The notes under the pieces are model-generated. The model was not told the origin of the DNA. It saw only the letters and a list, made by a program, of their open reading frames with translations, and made no database searches. DNA of 64,000 bases from JAVBLK01 sp031553565 (GTDB taxonomy: Bacteria > Bacillota > Clostridia > Christensenellales > DUVY01): assembly GCA_031553565.1 (NCBI GenBank), contig JAVBLK010000037.1, positions 1-64,000 of the forward strand, given 5' to 3'. Positions within the stretch are counted from its first letter, which is position 1; the number at the start of each line of letters is the position of its first letter. Below, one piece after another: positions 16,478 through 25,235 of this stretch. The position numbers and the translations under genes were made by a program.

Positions 16478-17152
16478 CTAATTATCGAGTTTGTACCCAT
16501 ATCCGCGTATCGTCTTTAAATATTTCACGCCGAAATCATTCAGCTTGCTGCGCAGCCTGCCCATATGCGTATCCACCGTGCGGTCGCCGCCGTAATAGTC
16601 ATAGCCCCATACAAGGGACAACAGCTGTTCGCGCGAATAAACCTTGCCCTTGTTCCTGATCAAAAGGACCATGACCTCGTACTCGATAGGCGTCAGGTTA
16701 AGCGGCTTACCGTCCAGGGTGATCTCGTGCGTGTCCTGGTCGATCACAAGGCCGTTGTACCTTAAGACATTTGCCGGCTCGCTTGCCGCCGCGGGCTTTT
16801 CAATACGCGCCTGCACCCTTGCAAGCAGGACGTTCAGCGAAAAAGGTTTCGGTATGTAGTCGTTCGCGCCCTTTTCAAAGCTCTCCAGCTCGTCGGCCTC
16901 CTCGCTCTTTGCCGTCAGCATTATGATCGGCACGCGGCTGGTCTTCCTTATTTCCTTACACACGCGCCAGCCGTCCACATACGGCATCATAACGTCAAGT
17001 ATTATAAGGCTGACGTCCTCCGGCGCGGCGTTAAAAATCTCCAACGCCTCTCTGCCGTCGGCGGCCAACGCAACCTCATAGCCCTCGCTCTTAAAAAAAT
17101 CCGACAGAAGCTGCCTTAATTTGCTTTCGTCATCCGCAATAAGTAACTTCAT
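16478..17152 (-). CDS. OmpR/PhoB-family response regulator
   Basis: 224 residues: a receiver domain with acidic DDE near 7-9, phospho-acceptor Asp in ILDVMMPYVDGW near 53, Thr in MLTAK and Lys in PKPF, followed by a winged-helix DNA-binding domain ending VDTHMGRLRSKL...TIRGYGYKL. It is phosphorylated by the kinase encoded next and would act as a transcription factor. GGGGAGG lies 9 bases before the ATG. A TATAAT on the minus strand near 17207 may be its -10, but the -35 is weak. Target genes cannot be inferred; the pot operon is divergent and about 600 bases away. Confidence 0.93.
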   Translation of the reverse strand: MKLLIADDESKLRQLLSDFFKSEGYEVALAADGREALEIFNAAPEDVSLIILDVMMPYVDGWRVCKEIRKTSRVPIIMLTAKSEEADELESFEKGANDYIPKPFSLNVLLARVQARIEKPAAASEPANVLRYNGLVIDQDTHEITLDGKPLNLTPIEYEVMVLLIRNKGKVYSREQLLSLVWGYDYYGGDRTVDTHMGRLRSKLNDFGVKYLKTIRGYGYKLDN

Positions 17153-17264
17153 ATACTTTGCCTCCCCGATAAAAGGATAGTCTGCTCTTTATGGCAATTC
17201 TATTATATCAGTTTGCCGTATGTTTGTCCGCTATTTCACGATTGGGTCACGATGGCTCCGCCTC

Positions 17265-17375
17265 GCGCCAGTCGCAAATTTTTCAGGTATGAAAAATTTG
17301 GTGCGGACTACTGATTGCTTCGCACCGCACCAGTCGCAAATTTTTTAGGTATGAAAAATTTGGTGCGGACTACTG
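17265..17375 (+). repeat. Tandem pair of 50-bp hairpin repeats
   Basis: Two nearly identical units (17265-17313 and 17326-17375), each running from CGCRCCAGTCGCAAATTTTT through AGGTATG to GGTGCGGACTACTG. Each unit is itself a hairpin in which CGCAAATTTTT pairs with GAAAAATTTGGTGCG. Just downstream TTGTTTTAATCTGCCTGC occurs twice (about 17418 and 17442). Confidence 0.75.
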
Positions 17376-17532
17376 TAAGAGTCCTTTTCAGGGAAACCCT
17401 GAAAAGTCGGGTCTGTTTTTGTTTTAATCTGCCTGCACTCGTTTGTTTTAATCTGCCTGCTCCCGTAAAGAAAAATGCCCGACTGGAAAAATATCCGAAA
17501 AAATATCCGTAGAATAAATCTATCGAAAATAC

Positions 17533-17561
17533 TTGACAAAAACTTCAAAAAAACGCATAGT
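17533..17561 (+). promoter_or_regulatory. Candidate promoter of the pot operon
   Basis: Perfect -35 TTGACA (17533-17538), 17-base spacer, CATAGT (17556-17561). It would leave a leader of about 205 bases, long enough to hold regulatory structure, before potA. Confidence 0.4.
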
Positions 17562-17773
17562 TATATTCACTGTTTCAAAAACTATTTTTGTATGGCTTTT
17601 ATCATATAAAATCCTGTTTTTGAAGCGAAAATATAATCGCCCTTTTACTTATGAAGTCATAAGGGCGGCCTTTGAAACTTGTTTTCTTTTCCCCCGCTAT
17701 TTGGGGTTTCTTTTTGCAAAATATCTTCTCATCAAAGATAAAAGCAAAATGGGATTTTTGGAGGTTACATGAA

Positions 17774-19240
17774 TTGGCAAAGAACGACGAAAAAGTCATC
17801 GAGATAAAGAACGTCAGTAAGGCCTATGACGGTACCACCGTTGTTGACGACATCAATCTCTCCATCAAAAAAGGTGAATTTGTAACGCTTTTAGGGCCTT
17901 CCGGCTGCGGTAAGACCACGACTTTGCGTATGATCGCGGGCTTCGAGACGCCTAATTCCGGCACGATCTTTTTAAACGGCAGGGACGTTACGGGTATTCC
18001 CCCGCACCTGCGCCCTGTCAATACCGTTTTCCAGCGGTACGCGCTTTTCCCGCACCTCAATGTTTTCAACAACGTCGCCTTCGGCTTGAAGCTGAAAAAG
18101 ATCCCGGACGGGGTCAAGAAAGACCGCAAGGGCAACGACGTCCAGCTCTTTCGTAAAATGACGAAGGATGAGATCAAGCCGGCGGTCGAGGCCGCATTAA
18201 AGATGGTAGGCCTGGAAGAGTACGGCCACCGCGATACAAACTCTCTCTCCGGCGGGCAGATGCAGCGCGTCGCCATCGCGAGGGCGCTGGTCAATAAGCC
18301 CGAGGTCCTGCTGCTTGACGAGCCGCTTGGCGCGCTTGACCTTAAGATGCGCAAAGATATGCAGTTAGAGCTTATGCATATGCATAAGGACCTTAAAATA
18401 ACCTTTATTTACGTCACGCACGACCAGGAGGAGGCGCTGACCATGTCGGACACCATCGTGGTAATGCGCGACGGCGTCATCCAGCAGGTCGGCCCGCCTA
18501 AAAAGATCTATGACGAGCCGGCGAACGCGTTCGTCGCGGACTTTATCGGCGAAAGCAATATTCTTTCGGGCATATTCCTAGAGGACAAAAAGGTACAGTT
18601 TGCCTTACATACCTTTGACTGCGTCGACAAGGGATTTGTTAAGAACCAGACCGTCGATATCGTGATCCGCCCCGAGGATATTTATGTCTATGAGAAGGAT
18701 CACGACAAGGGGCAGATAAAGGGGCGCGTCCTCTCCTCCACCTTCAAGGGCGAGCATTACGAAATGAATATCCTGTGCAACGATTATGAGTTTTTAGTGC
18801 AGGATACGTCGGGCTGGGACGAGGGCGACGAGGTCAGCCTGTTCATAAAACCGTTCGATATCCATATCATGAAAAAGCAGCGCGTCATAAACGAAATCGA
18901 GGCCGTTGTCTGGGACGAGGGCGAGATCAAGATGTCCGACGCGGTCTTCAAGTGCGATACGCAAGGGTTTGAAACCGATGACCCCGTCACCGCCAGGATC
19001 CAGTTCGGCAATGTTCGGCTTACCGACGACGAGGACGACGGAACGGTCGGCGGCAACGTCATCAACGTACTGTATAAGGGCACGTATTACCTGGTGCAGG
19101 TGCGCACCGACGAGGACGAGGATTTCTTTGTAGATACCCCCGACGAATGGGACCTAAACGACCGGGTAGGCATAATCATCGAGCCGCAGGATATAGCCTT
19201 GGAAAAGCGCGTTTTGGAGCCGGAGGGCGGGAAAGAATGA
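17774..19240 (+). CDS. potA: Spermidine/putrescine ABC transporter ATP-binding protein, extended C-terminus
   Basis: 488 residues. ABC ATPase domain: Walker A GPSGCGKTT near 40, signature LSGGQMQRVAIARAL near 150, Walker B LLLDEPLGALD, switch His in YVTHDQEEA. It energises polyamine import with PotB/PotC. The C-terminal part is unusually long: after a first TOBE-like segment (IRPEDIYVYEKD) there is a second, acidic one (QPxDIAL-like ending IIEPQDIALEK), against about 370 residues for typical PotA. Start is TTG at 17774 with GGAGG 9 bases upstream; an ATG between them is out of frame. potB overlaps its stop by four bases. Confidence 0.92.
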   Translation: MAKNDEKVIEIKNVSKAYDGTTVVDDINLSIKKGEFVTLLGPSGCGKTTTLRMIAGFETPNSGTIFLNGRDVTGIPPHLRPVNTVFQRYALFPHLNVFNNVAFGLKLKKIPDGVKKDRKGNDVQLFRKMTKDEIKPAVEAALKMVGLEEYGHRDTNSLSGGQMQRVAIARALVNKPEVLLLDEPLGALDLKMRKDMQLELMHMHKDLKITFIYVTHDQEEALTMSDTIVVMRDGVIQQVGPPKKIYDEPANAFVADFIGESNILSGIFLEDKKVQFALHTFDCVDKGFVKNQTVDIVIRPEDIYVYEKDHDKGQIKGRVLSSTFKGEHYEMNILCNDYEFLVQDTSGWDEGDEVSLFIKPFDIHIMKKQRVINEIEAVVWDEGEIKMSDAVFKCDTQGFETDDPVTARIQFGNVRLTDDEDDGTVGGNVINVLYKGTYYLVQVRTDEDEDFFVDTPDEWDLNDRVGIIIEPQDIALEKRVLEPEGGKE

Positions 19241-20037
19241 AAAAGAGATTTTCATTGTCGCGTAAGCATCTTGCCCTGCCCTACGCCGTCTTTTTGGTTG
19301 TCTTTGTAATAATCCCGCTGTTTATAGTCGCCGCATATGCGTTTACGGCGGCAGACGGAGGTTTTACCTTCGGCAACTTTTCCGAAGCATGGAAAATGAA
19401 TGCGTTCCGCGTGCTTTTGGATTCGTTCCTGTTCGCTTTCCTTACCACCCTCATATGTTTTTTACTGGCGTATCCTATCGCGCTTATTCTCAGCAACCCG
19501 CGGTTCAACCGTTCGTACGTGACGGTTCTTTTGTTTATAGTGCCTATGTGGACGAATTTTATGCTGCGCACATATGCGATGATGACCATTTTCGAGGTTA
19601 TGGGGATCGGCAAGGGCTATGTCACCGCGCTTATCGGAACGGTATACGACTTTTTGCCGTTTATGATATTGCCGCTGTATAACACGCTTACAAATATAGA
19701 CCGCAGTTTTTACGAGGCGTCAGCCGACCTTGGCGCAACGTCTGCCAAAACTTTTTTCAAAGTCACGTTCCCGCTTTCCACCCCCGGCATAGTCAGCGGC
19801 TCCATAATGGTATTTATGCCGACGATCTCCTCATTTGTTATAGCCGACCTTCTCGGGCGGAACCTGATGCTTTTCGGCAACCTGATCAATATGACTTACA
19901 AAGACGAGATTACGCGCGGAGTAGGCTCGGCAATGTCGCTTATCATGCTGATACTTGTAGGATTATCGGTATTCGCAGCCAATAAGCTGGCAAAAAAGCA
20001 GGGCGGCATAGCCGAAATAAAAGGCGGTGCGTGGTAA
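19237..20037 (+). CDS. potB: Spermidine/putrescine ABC transporter permease
   Basis: 266 residues with six hydrophobic helices and the binding-protein-dependent transport (EAA) motif YEASADLGATSAKTFFKVTFPLSTPGI near residue 175, which docks on PotA. ATGA overlap with potA and GGAGGGCGGG upstream fix the start at 19237 rather than the longer frame from 19147. Forms the membrane channel with PotC. Confidence 0.92.
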   Translation: MKKRFSLSRKHLALPYAVFLVVFVIIPLFIVAAYAFTAADGGFTFGNFSEAWKMNAFRVLLDSFLFAFLTTLICFLLAYPIALILSNPRFNRSYVTVLLFIVPMWTNFMLRTYAMMTIFEVMGIGKGYVTALIGTVYDFLPFMILPLYNTLTNIDRSFYEASADLGATSAKTFFKVTFPLSTPGIVSGSIMVFMPTISSFVIADLLGRNLMLFGNLINMTYKDEITRGVGSAMSLIMLILVGLSVFAANKLAKKQGGIAEIKGGAW

Positions 20038-20873
20038 TGAAACAGAAAAGATGGCAAAAGCCTCTGGCCTTAAGCTTTATCGTCATAATGCTGCTGATTG
20101 TATATCTGCCCATAATCGTGCTGATAGTTTTTTCTTTTACCGAGATGAAGGGCGGCAAATTGACGGGCTTTTCCTTGGAGGCTTATCAAAATATAGCCGG
20201 CGCTACCGGTTTGTTAGACGCCGCGCTGAACACCCTTATCCTTGCGGGGTCGTCGGCTCTTATCGCGACGCTTTTGGGTACGTTCGCCGCGATAGGCATT
20301 TATAATATGAAGAGCAAGGCGGCGCGCACGCTGATGAGCGGCGCCAACCAGATCCCCGTTGTCAACGCCGATATCGTTACCGCCGTTTCAATTTTTTTGC
20401 TGTTTATATTTTTGAACAACATAGGCATACGGCTTGAGAACGAGTGGATACACCTTATTGTCGGGCATACCGTCATAACCACCCCGTTTGTGATCCTCAC
20501 CGTGACGCCGCGGCTGCGGCAGCTTAACCCGAACGTGTACGAGGCCGCGCTTGACCTGGGCGCAACGCCGTTTCAGGCGACGCTGAAAGTCCTGCTGCCG
20601 CAGATCTTCACCGCAATGCTGGCTGCGTTCGCGCTGGCGTTCACGCTTTCCATCGACGACTTTGTCATTACGCAGTACAACAGCGTGGACGTTTCGACGA
20701 TTTCGACTTATATCTATAAAATGCTTACCGGCCGAACCGGTACGTCCGCAAGCGTAAAAGAAGCCGCGCGCGCTTTCTCGGCCATTTTATTCGTGGTGAT
20801 CATGGGCGTTCTGCTGCTGATAAATATCCGGTCGGCGAAAGCGAATAAGAATAAAAACCGTATGCCGAAATAA
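20037..20873 (+). CDS. potC: Spermidine/putrescine ABC transporter permease
   Basis: 278 residues, six membrane helices, EAA motif YEAALDLGATPFQATLKVLLP near residue 165. The ATG at 20037 shares its first base with the potB stop (TAATG), implying coupled translation; an in-frame GTG at 20031 is the alternative. Partner of PotB. The Lys/Arg-rich tail (NKNKNR) fits a cytoplasmic C-terminus. Confidence 0.92.
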   Translation: MKQKRWQKPLALSFIVIMLLIVYLPIIVLIVFSFTEMKGGKLTGFSLEAYQNIAGATGLLDAALNTLILAGSSALIATLLGTFAAIGIYNMKSKAARTLMSGANQIPVVNADIVTAVSIFLLFIFLNNIGIRLENEWIHLIVGHTVITTPFVILTVTPRLRQLNPNVYEAALDLGATPFQATLKVLLPQIFTAMLAAFALAFTLSIDDFVITQYNSVDVSTISTYIYKMLTGRTGTSASVKEAARAFSAILFVVIMGVLLLINIRSAKANKNKNRMPK

Positions 20874-20890
20874 CCGGCGTATTTACATAT

Positions 20891-21050
20891 AGGAAACAAT
20901 GAATAAAATGAGGTTAATTTAGAGCAAGTATTTTTCAGTATGAAAACGGCTTGTTTTTGCAGTAAATAGTAAAACTATTGGCAAGAAAAGAAGACGTTTT
21001 CAGGCGAAAAAGACGCCGCTGTAAAGTATACCGAATTATTCAGTGTTTCC
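20891..21050 (+). repeat. R1 palindromic element, copy 2, inside the pot operon
   Basis: 160 bp with ends AGGAAACAATGAATAA and TTATTCAGTGTTTCC, same interior blocks as the other R1 copies. It fills the gap between potC and potD and its end is 28 bases before the potD ATG, so it would be transcribed as a long hairpin within the operon mRNA. Confidence 0.85.
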
Positions 21051-21078
21051 AAAATATTATTTGAAAGGAGCTAAAAAA

Positions 21079-22317
21079 ATGAAGAGGATCTTTACTTTGC
21101 TGATGATTGCCGCGCTTGTATCAGGTTCGGCGCTGACATTTTACGCATGCACCCCCCGCGAGGAGGTTTTGCGCATTGCCACCTGGGAAGCGTATACCGA
21201 CGAGCAATATGTCAAGACAGAATTCCCGAAGTTTTTTATGAATGCCGCAGGCAAAAAAATAAAGGTTAAAATCAATACCTTTGAGAGCAACGAGGAGCTT
21301 TACGATAAGCTGACCAAGAAGAAGGTCGATTATGACGTTATCTGCCCCTCCGATTATATGGTGCAGCGGCTGATCAAGGAAGAGAGGCTGATCGCCCTTG
21401 ATAAAACCATAGTTAAGGACTATGACACCCGTCTCGAGGCGGACGTCCTTGACCTTACCGCGTCATATGACTCCGGACACAAGTGGACGCTGCCTTACGC
21501 GTGGGGCACGTTCGGCATAATGTACAATACGAAAAAGGTAGAAGCCGCTGATATGGTCAGCTGGAACGCGCTCTGGAATAAAAAGCCCGACGGGAGCGCC
21601 GCAAACTATGACAAAAAAATATGGATCAAGGACAGCGAGCGCGACGTGTTCGCACTTGCCAACATATACAATAACCGCGACGCGCTGAAAACGGCGTCAA
21701 TCAATTACACCGACTACGCCACCACGGAATATCAAGACCTTATAAAGAGTATGTATTCAAAATGCGATACCGCTACGCTGGACGCGGCCAAAGCCGCGCT
21801 TATTGAACAAAAGAAAGTCATATATAAGTACGAAGCCGAAGAGGGCAAAGAATCCCTTGCGGAAGGAAAGGACGAGGCTTCCTTAGGCTTTTTCTGGTCA
21901 TGCGACGCAGGTTACGCTATGCAGAAGAATCCTGACCTGCGCTATTCTATTCCCGTCGAAGGCGCAAACGTCTATGTGGACTGCTTTGTGATCCCGCAGA
22001 CCGCCGGAAATCCTGTCGCCGCGCAGCATTTTATGAACTTCCTGCTCGACAAGGACGCGGCTTACGCCAATACAATGGCCAGCGGCGCAAGCGGAACGGT
22101 AGCGGCCGCGAACATAATAATCAAAGCGGAGCTGGAGGCAATGACCGACGGCTTTATGGCCGGCGTATCGAGTGAATTCCGCAGAAACTATATCGATACG
22201 GTGGTTTTCCCCAACAGCAATCAAAAGAATCTTCAGCGCTGCTCGTCAATGCAGCACTACGAGGGAACAGGCAACGCGGACGTTACGATCATGTTCGCAT
22301 CGGTCAAAACGGCATAA
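21079..22317 (+). CDS. potD: Spermidine/putrescine-binding lipoprotein
   Basis: 412 residues. A lipoprotein signal ends in FYAC (Cys24), so the mature protein is anchored outside the membrane and captures polyamine for PotABC. The body is a type-2 periplasmic-binding fold: YDVICPSDYMVQRLI, then LPYAWGTFGIMYNTKKV and VPVEG/YVDCFVIPQTAGNP-like segments typical of PotD/PotF. AAAGGAGC lies 8 bases before the ATG at 21079; the longer frame from 21043 begins inside repeat R1. It is the last gene of the operon. Confidence 0.92.
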   Translation: MKRIFTLLMIAALVSGSALTFYACTPREEVLRIATWEAYTDEQYVKTEFPKFFMNAAGKKIKVKINTFESNEELYDKLTKKKVDYDVICPSDYMVQRLIKEERLIALDKTIVKDYDTRLEADVLDLTASYDSGHKWTLPYAWGTFGIMYNTKKVEAADMVSWNALWNKKPDGSAANYDKKIWIKDSERDVFALANIYNNRDALKTASINYTDYATTEYQDLIKSMYSKCDTATLDAAKAALIEQKKVIYKYEAEEGKESLAEGKDEASLGFFWSCDAGYAMQKNPDLRYSIPVEGANVYVDCFVIPQTAGNPVAAQHFMNFLLDKDAAYANTMASGASGTVAAANIIIKAELEAMTDGFMAGVSSEFRRNYIDTVVFPNSNQKNLQRCSSMQHYEGTGNADVTIMFASVKTA

Positions 22318-22319
22318 TT

Positions 22320-22379
22320 CAGTGAATCAACTTTAAAACCAGCCCATCGGTATCTATTTTTAAAGTTGATTTACTATAG
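22320..22379 (+). repeat. R2 palindromic element, short copy
   Basis: 60-bp version of R2: GAATCAACTTTAAAACCAG at the left and AAAGTTGATTTACTATAG at the right, with almost all of the centre missing. It follows the potD stop directly. Confidence 0.65.
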
Positions 22380-22406
22380 TTTGTAGTTTCAAGTTAGTCA
22401 GCAATA

Positions 22407-22441
22407 CGCGCCCGGAAAATTTTCCGGGCGCGTTTTCTGTT
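22407..22441 (+). terminator. Terminator of the pot operon
   Basis: Perfect 13-bp palindrome CGCGCCCGGAAAA/TTTTCCGGGCGCG (22407-22432) followed by TTTTCTGTTT. Confidence 0.88.
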
Positions 22442-22484
22442 TAATGCTTTGTTATAGAAAATCGGTTTGTAGCCGCTGACAAAG

Positions 22485-23345
22485 CTATTTCTCCCCGTTC
22501 AGCATATCCAGCATCATTTTGGGGATATCCTTATTCTTTGGGAATTCCTCTGTCAGCGCGTTGTAATCTATCGGATATTGGTAGGTGTCGGCGACTGTTT
22601 CGAACGTGTAGGCGGGGTTTTTAAAGCGTTCGATGCACCAGTCCTTATAGCCGCCCGCACTGCCCCTGTCGCCGTCCACAAGGCTGTAGCCCGTCCGGTT
22701 TGCAAACACCTCAGCAAACCTGCGGTCGCGGGACAGCTGCGGCTCGGCTTGATGGAACTGCCAATATATCTCCTGCCCCTTGCAATGATAGCTTATCGTC
22801 ATCAGCGGCCAGGCCCTTTCGGTTATATACATCAGGGCCTTTGTCTCCGGCTCGCTGGCCGGCGACGTGCCTACATAGTTTTCGGGCGCGGGCAAAAAGA
22901 CGTTCTGCTGCCCCGTCCCCCACCGCGCCGGGAAATTGCAGTTGAGGTCGACCGCGTTTATATTCGCCTTCCAGAGTGTAAAGTCTTGACCGTTCTTGCC
23001 GTTGACTTGCATCAGGAAATCCTTTGTCCTCTGCTCTTTTACAGAAGCCAGGCCGAGCTGGCACAGGCTTACGCCGTCGGGATTGGACATGGGAATAAAA
23101 TAAATGCCGCCGTCCAAATCCTTATATTTTTCCAGTGTGTAATAGATCAGCTCGACAACCAGCTGCGCGGTAATATGCTCCCGCGCATGTATCGCGCCCT
23201 GTATCAGCGCCTGCTTTCCGGTATAATTCCCTATGTGGATTATCGGGATTTTCCGGCCGGCGACAGACTGCCCTATATCGGCAGCCTCCGCGCCCAGTTT
23301 TTTCAGATTCGCAACGTCAGCGGTCAGATCGTCGTATGTATACAT
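22485..23345 (-). CDS. M14-family zinc carboxypeptidase, probable cell-wall peptide hydrolase
   Basis: 286 residues. Zinc ligands H53 and E56 in IHAREH and a third His in SYHCKGQ near 195; the general-base Glu is in AYTFETV near 255, and NCNFPARWG is the substrate-carboxylate region. It resembles gamma-D-glutamyl-diaminopimelate peptidases that trim stem peptides. No signal peptide, so it may act on muropeptides in the cytoplasm or in the spore mother cell. GGAGAG 8 bases ahead fixes the start at 23345; the longer frame to 23450 runs into the tandem repeat. It converges with the pot operon. Confidence 0.85.
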   Translation of the reverse strand: MYTYDDLTADVANLKKLGAEAADIGQSVAGRKIPIIHIGNYTGKQALIQGAIHAREHITAQLVVELIYYTLEKYKDLDGGIYFIPMSNPDGVSLCQLGLASVKEQRTKDFLMQVNGKNGQDFTLWKANINAVDLNCNFPARWGTGQQNVFLPAPENYVGTSPASEPETKALMYITERAWPLMTISYHCKGQEIYWQFHQAEPQLSRDRRFAEVFANRTGYSLVDGDRGSAGGYKDWCIERFKNPAYTFETVADTYQYPIDYNALTEEFPKNKDIPKMMLDMLNGEK

Positions 23346-23361
23346 AAATAAATCTCTCCAT

Positions 23362-23500
23362 AAAGTGGCTTCGCCACACTTGCAATTTTGTGGCTGCCCG
23401 GGTTTATTGCTGCGATTTTTCTTAGGGCAGAACAAAAGTGGCTTCGTCACGTTTGCCGGGCCGCGGCATAAAATATTTTCTGCTGCGGTTTTTCTTAGGT
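23362..23500. repeat. Imperfect tandem repeat upstream of the M14 gene
   Basis: Two units of about 70 bp, 23362-23430 and 23434-23500, each starting AAAGTGGCTTCGYCAC and ending in TGCTGCG(G)-TTTTTCTTAGG. The first block GTGGCTTCGCCAC is a small hairpin. The second unit runs into R1 copy 3. Confidence 0.55.
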
Positions 23501-23659
23501 AAACACTGAATAATTCGGAATAATTTACAGCGGCGTCTTTTTTGCCTGAAAACGTCTTCTTTTTTTGCCAATAGTTCTACTATTTGCTGCAAAAACAAGC
23601 CGTTTTCATACTGAAAAATACTTGCTCTAAATTAACCTCATTTATTCAGCGTTTACTTA
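23497..23659 (-). repeat. R1 palindromic element, copy 3
   Basis: Opposite orientation to copies 1, 2 and 5. Ends AGGTAAACACTGAATAA and TTATTCAGCGTTTACTTA; contains ATAGTTCTACTATTTGC at the apex. Lies between the two minus-strand genes for the M14 peptidase and the CPBP protease. Confidence 0.85.
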
Positions 23660-23752
23660 GGATATAAAAAAAAGTGTACGGTAATCCGCACACTTAATAT
23701 ATGAAAAAAGACCTATAAAGGTGTCTTCTTTTATGGATTTATAGGAATACGG

Positions 23753-25153
23753 CTAGAAACCTGAGATAAGCGACACTATCGTTATCAGTGATGCAAGTAC
23801 AATGGTCGCGATAAAGAATATCCTGTCGCGCGCTTTCGGCTTGAATACAGGCGTTCCGTCGGGCTCAACAGCCGGATTTGCGGCCTGTGCTGCCGGCGGG
23901 GCGGCAGTATACACCGGCGCGGGCTGATACGGGTTGTATACCTGCGGCGCGGCGTTATAGTACGGGTTGGCTTGAAAATACGGGGCCTGACCCGGCTGGG
24001 ACTGTCCGTATGCGCCCCCGAAAGGGTTATATGGGTTGACGGGCTGCTGACCTGTATAATAAGGATTCGGGCTTTGAGCCGGCTGCTGCGGCAAGCTTTG
24101 CTGGTTTTCCGGCGTTATCGAGCCAAGCGCGCTATTTTGCTGCTGAGCCGCGGGACGGAAACCGCCCTGCAAAGGCTGCTGCGGCATCCCGTAACCGTAA
24201 TACGGCGCGTAAGGCGTTGCCGGATAATAATAGGCGGCGGGCTTAACCGCTTTTGGCGGGCAATCCCCTGCCTTCCTGGCGCGGCTGACGAATAGGAACA
24301 TAAACCCAATAAACGCGCCCGCTGCGAGTGCTAAAAGAAAGAAGAGCAGAACAGGGTTTTCAGTCGCCAGTGCCGCGTACTGCGGCGCGCCGAACAAATC
24401 GTTCGCGTCCGAAAACTGCATCCACACGTTTATTAAATTATTGGTAAAGTGCATGAAAATCGCGGGCCATATCGATTTCGATTTCAGCACAAGGATCGCC
24501 ATCATGACGCCCATAAACGCGGTAAAGAACGTCTGTCCTATATACATATGGAACAACCCGAAAAAAAGTCCGGACAGCATCGCGGCATTAAGGTCGGTCG
24601 CGCCGCCCGCCTTGGTGGCGCGCAGTACAAGCCCGCGGTGCGTTATTTCCTCGCATATCCCCGGCAGCACAGCCGAAAAGAGAATCGATACAAACAGCAT
24701 CCACACGGGAAAGGCTTCCGTCGCGCCGCCGCCGCCCGCGCCGCCCCAGCCCAAAAGCGTCAGGATCGTCGTGAAAATTATGTTTATAAGGATATTGCAG
24801 AAATATCCGAAAAACCCCAGTGCAAAGCCGAGGAAAATATAGGGCTTCGGCTTTTTGAATTGTAGGTACTCAAACGTGCCTTTTATGCCCTTCTTGAAAA
24901 AATGCGCGATTAAAATGAACGGGCATGCAGCGAGTATTATTATCTGCGCGATAAACGTAAAGATATAATCGATCCCGATCCCGGCATCTTCCGCCCAGTT
25001 GAATGCGCCCAGGTAGATCACCAGACGCAGTACCACCAGCGCAAGTATGATTATAAAGTAGGTAATAAAGCTGGCGTTAAAAACATATTTTTTGCTTCTT
25101 GCACCCGGCAATCCGCCCGCCGGCATCACGCCGTTTTCATTCAATTCTGACAC
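23753..25153 (-). CDS. CPBP-family intramembrane protease with Pro/Tyr/Gln-rich tail
   Basis: 466 residues, several membrane helices. The CPBP/CAAX-protease motifs are present: EEITHRG near residue 165, FGLFHMYIG near 198, and MHFTNNL near 235. Members cleave membrane peptides or confer self-immunity to bacteriocins; some are only scaffolds. After the protease core comes a tail of about 140 residues rich in Pro, Tyr, Asn and Gln (PYYxxxP patterns), then a last membrane helix, which is unusual for the family. GTG start at 25153 with AAGGAAGGT upstream. It lies 82 bases after a second CPBP gene, so they are probably a duplicated, co-transcribed pair. Confidence 0.85.
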   Translation of the reverse strand: MSELNENGVMPAGGLPGARSKKYVFNASFITYFIIILALVVLRLVIYLGAFNWAEDAGIGIDYIFTFIAQIIILAACPFILIAHFFKKGIKGTFEYLQFKKPKPYIFLGFALGFFGYFCNILINIIFTTILTLLGWGGAGGGGATEAFPVWMLFVSILFSAVLPGICEEITHRGLVLRATKAGGATDLNAAMLSGLFFGLFHMYIGQTFFTAFMGVMMAILVLKSKSIWPAIFMHFTNNLINVWMQFSDANDLFGAPQYAALATENPVLLFFLLALAAGAFIGFMFLFVSRARKAGDCPPKAVKPAAYYYPATPYAPYYGYGMPQQPLQGGFRPAAQQQNSALGSITPENQQSLPQQPAQSPNPYYTGQQPVNPYNPFGGAYGQSQPGQAPYFQANPYYNAAPQVYNPYQPAPVYTAAPPAAQAANPAVEPDGTPVFKPKARDRIFFIATIVLASLITIVSLISGF

Positions 25154-25235
25154 GCGTTACCTTCCTTTTTTTGTTTGTCAAATGATCCTCCTCGCAGCAA
25201 GACTGCGAGGTATCTATAAGAAAAATGTCCGTAGA

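Noticed and set aside
22578..23351. 257-residue plus-strand frame opposite the M14 peptidase
   Set aside because: The minus strand encodes all M14 zinc motifs; the plus frame has no start signal or family pattern.
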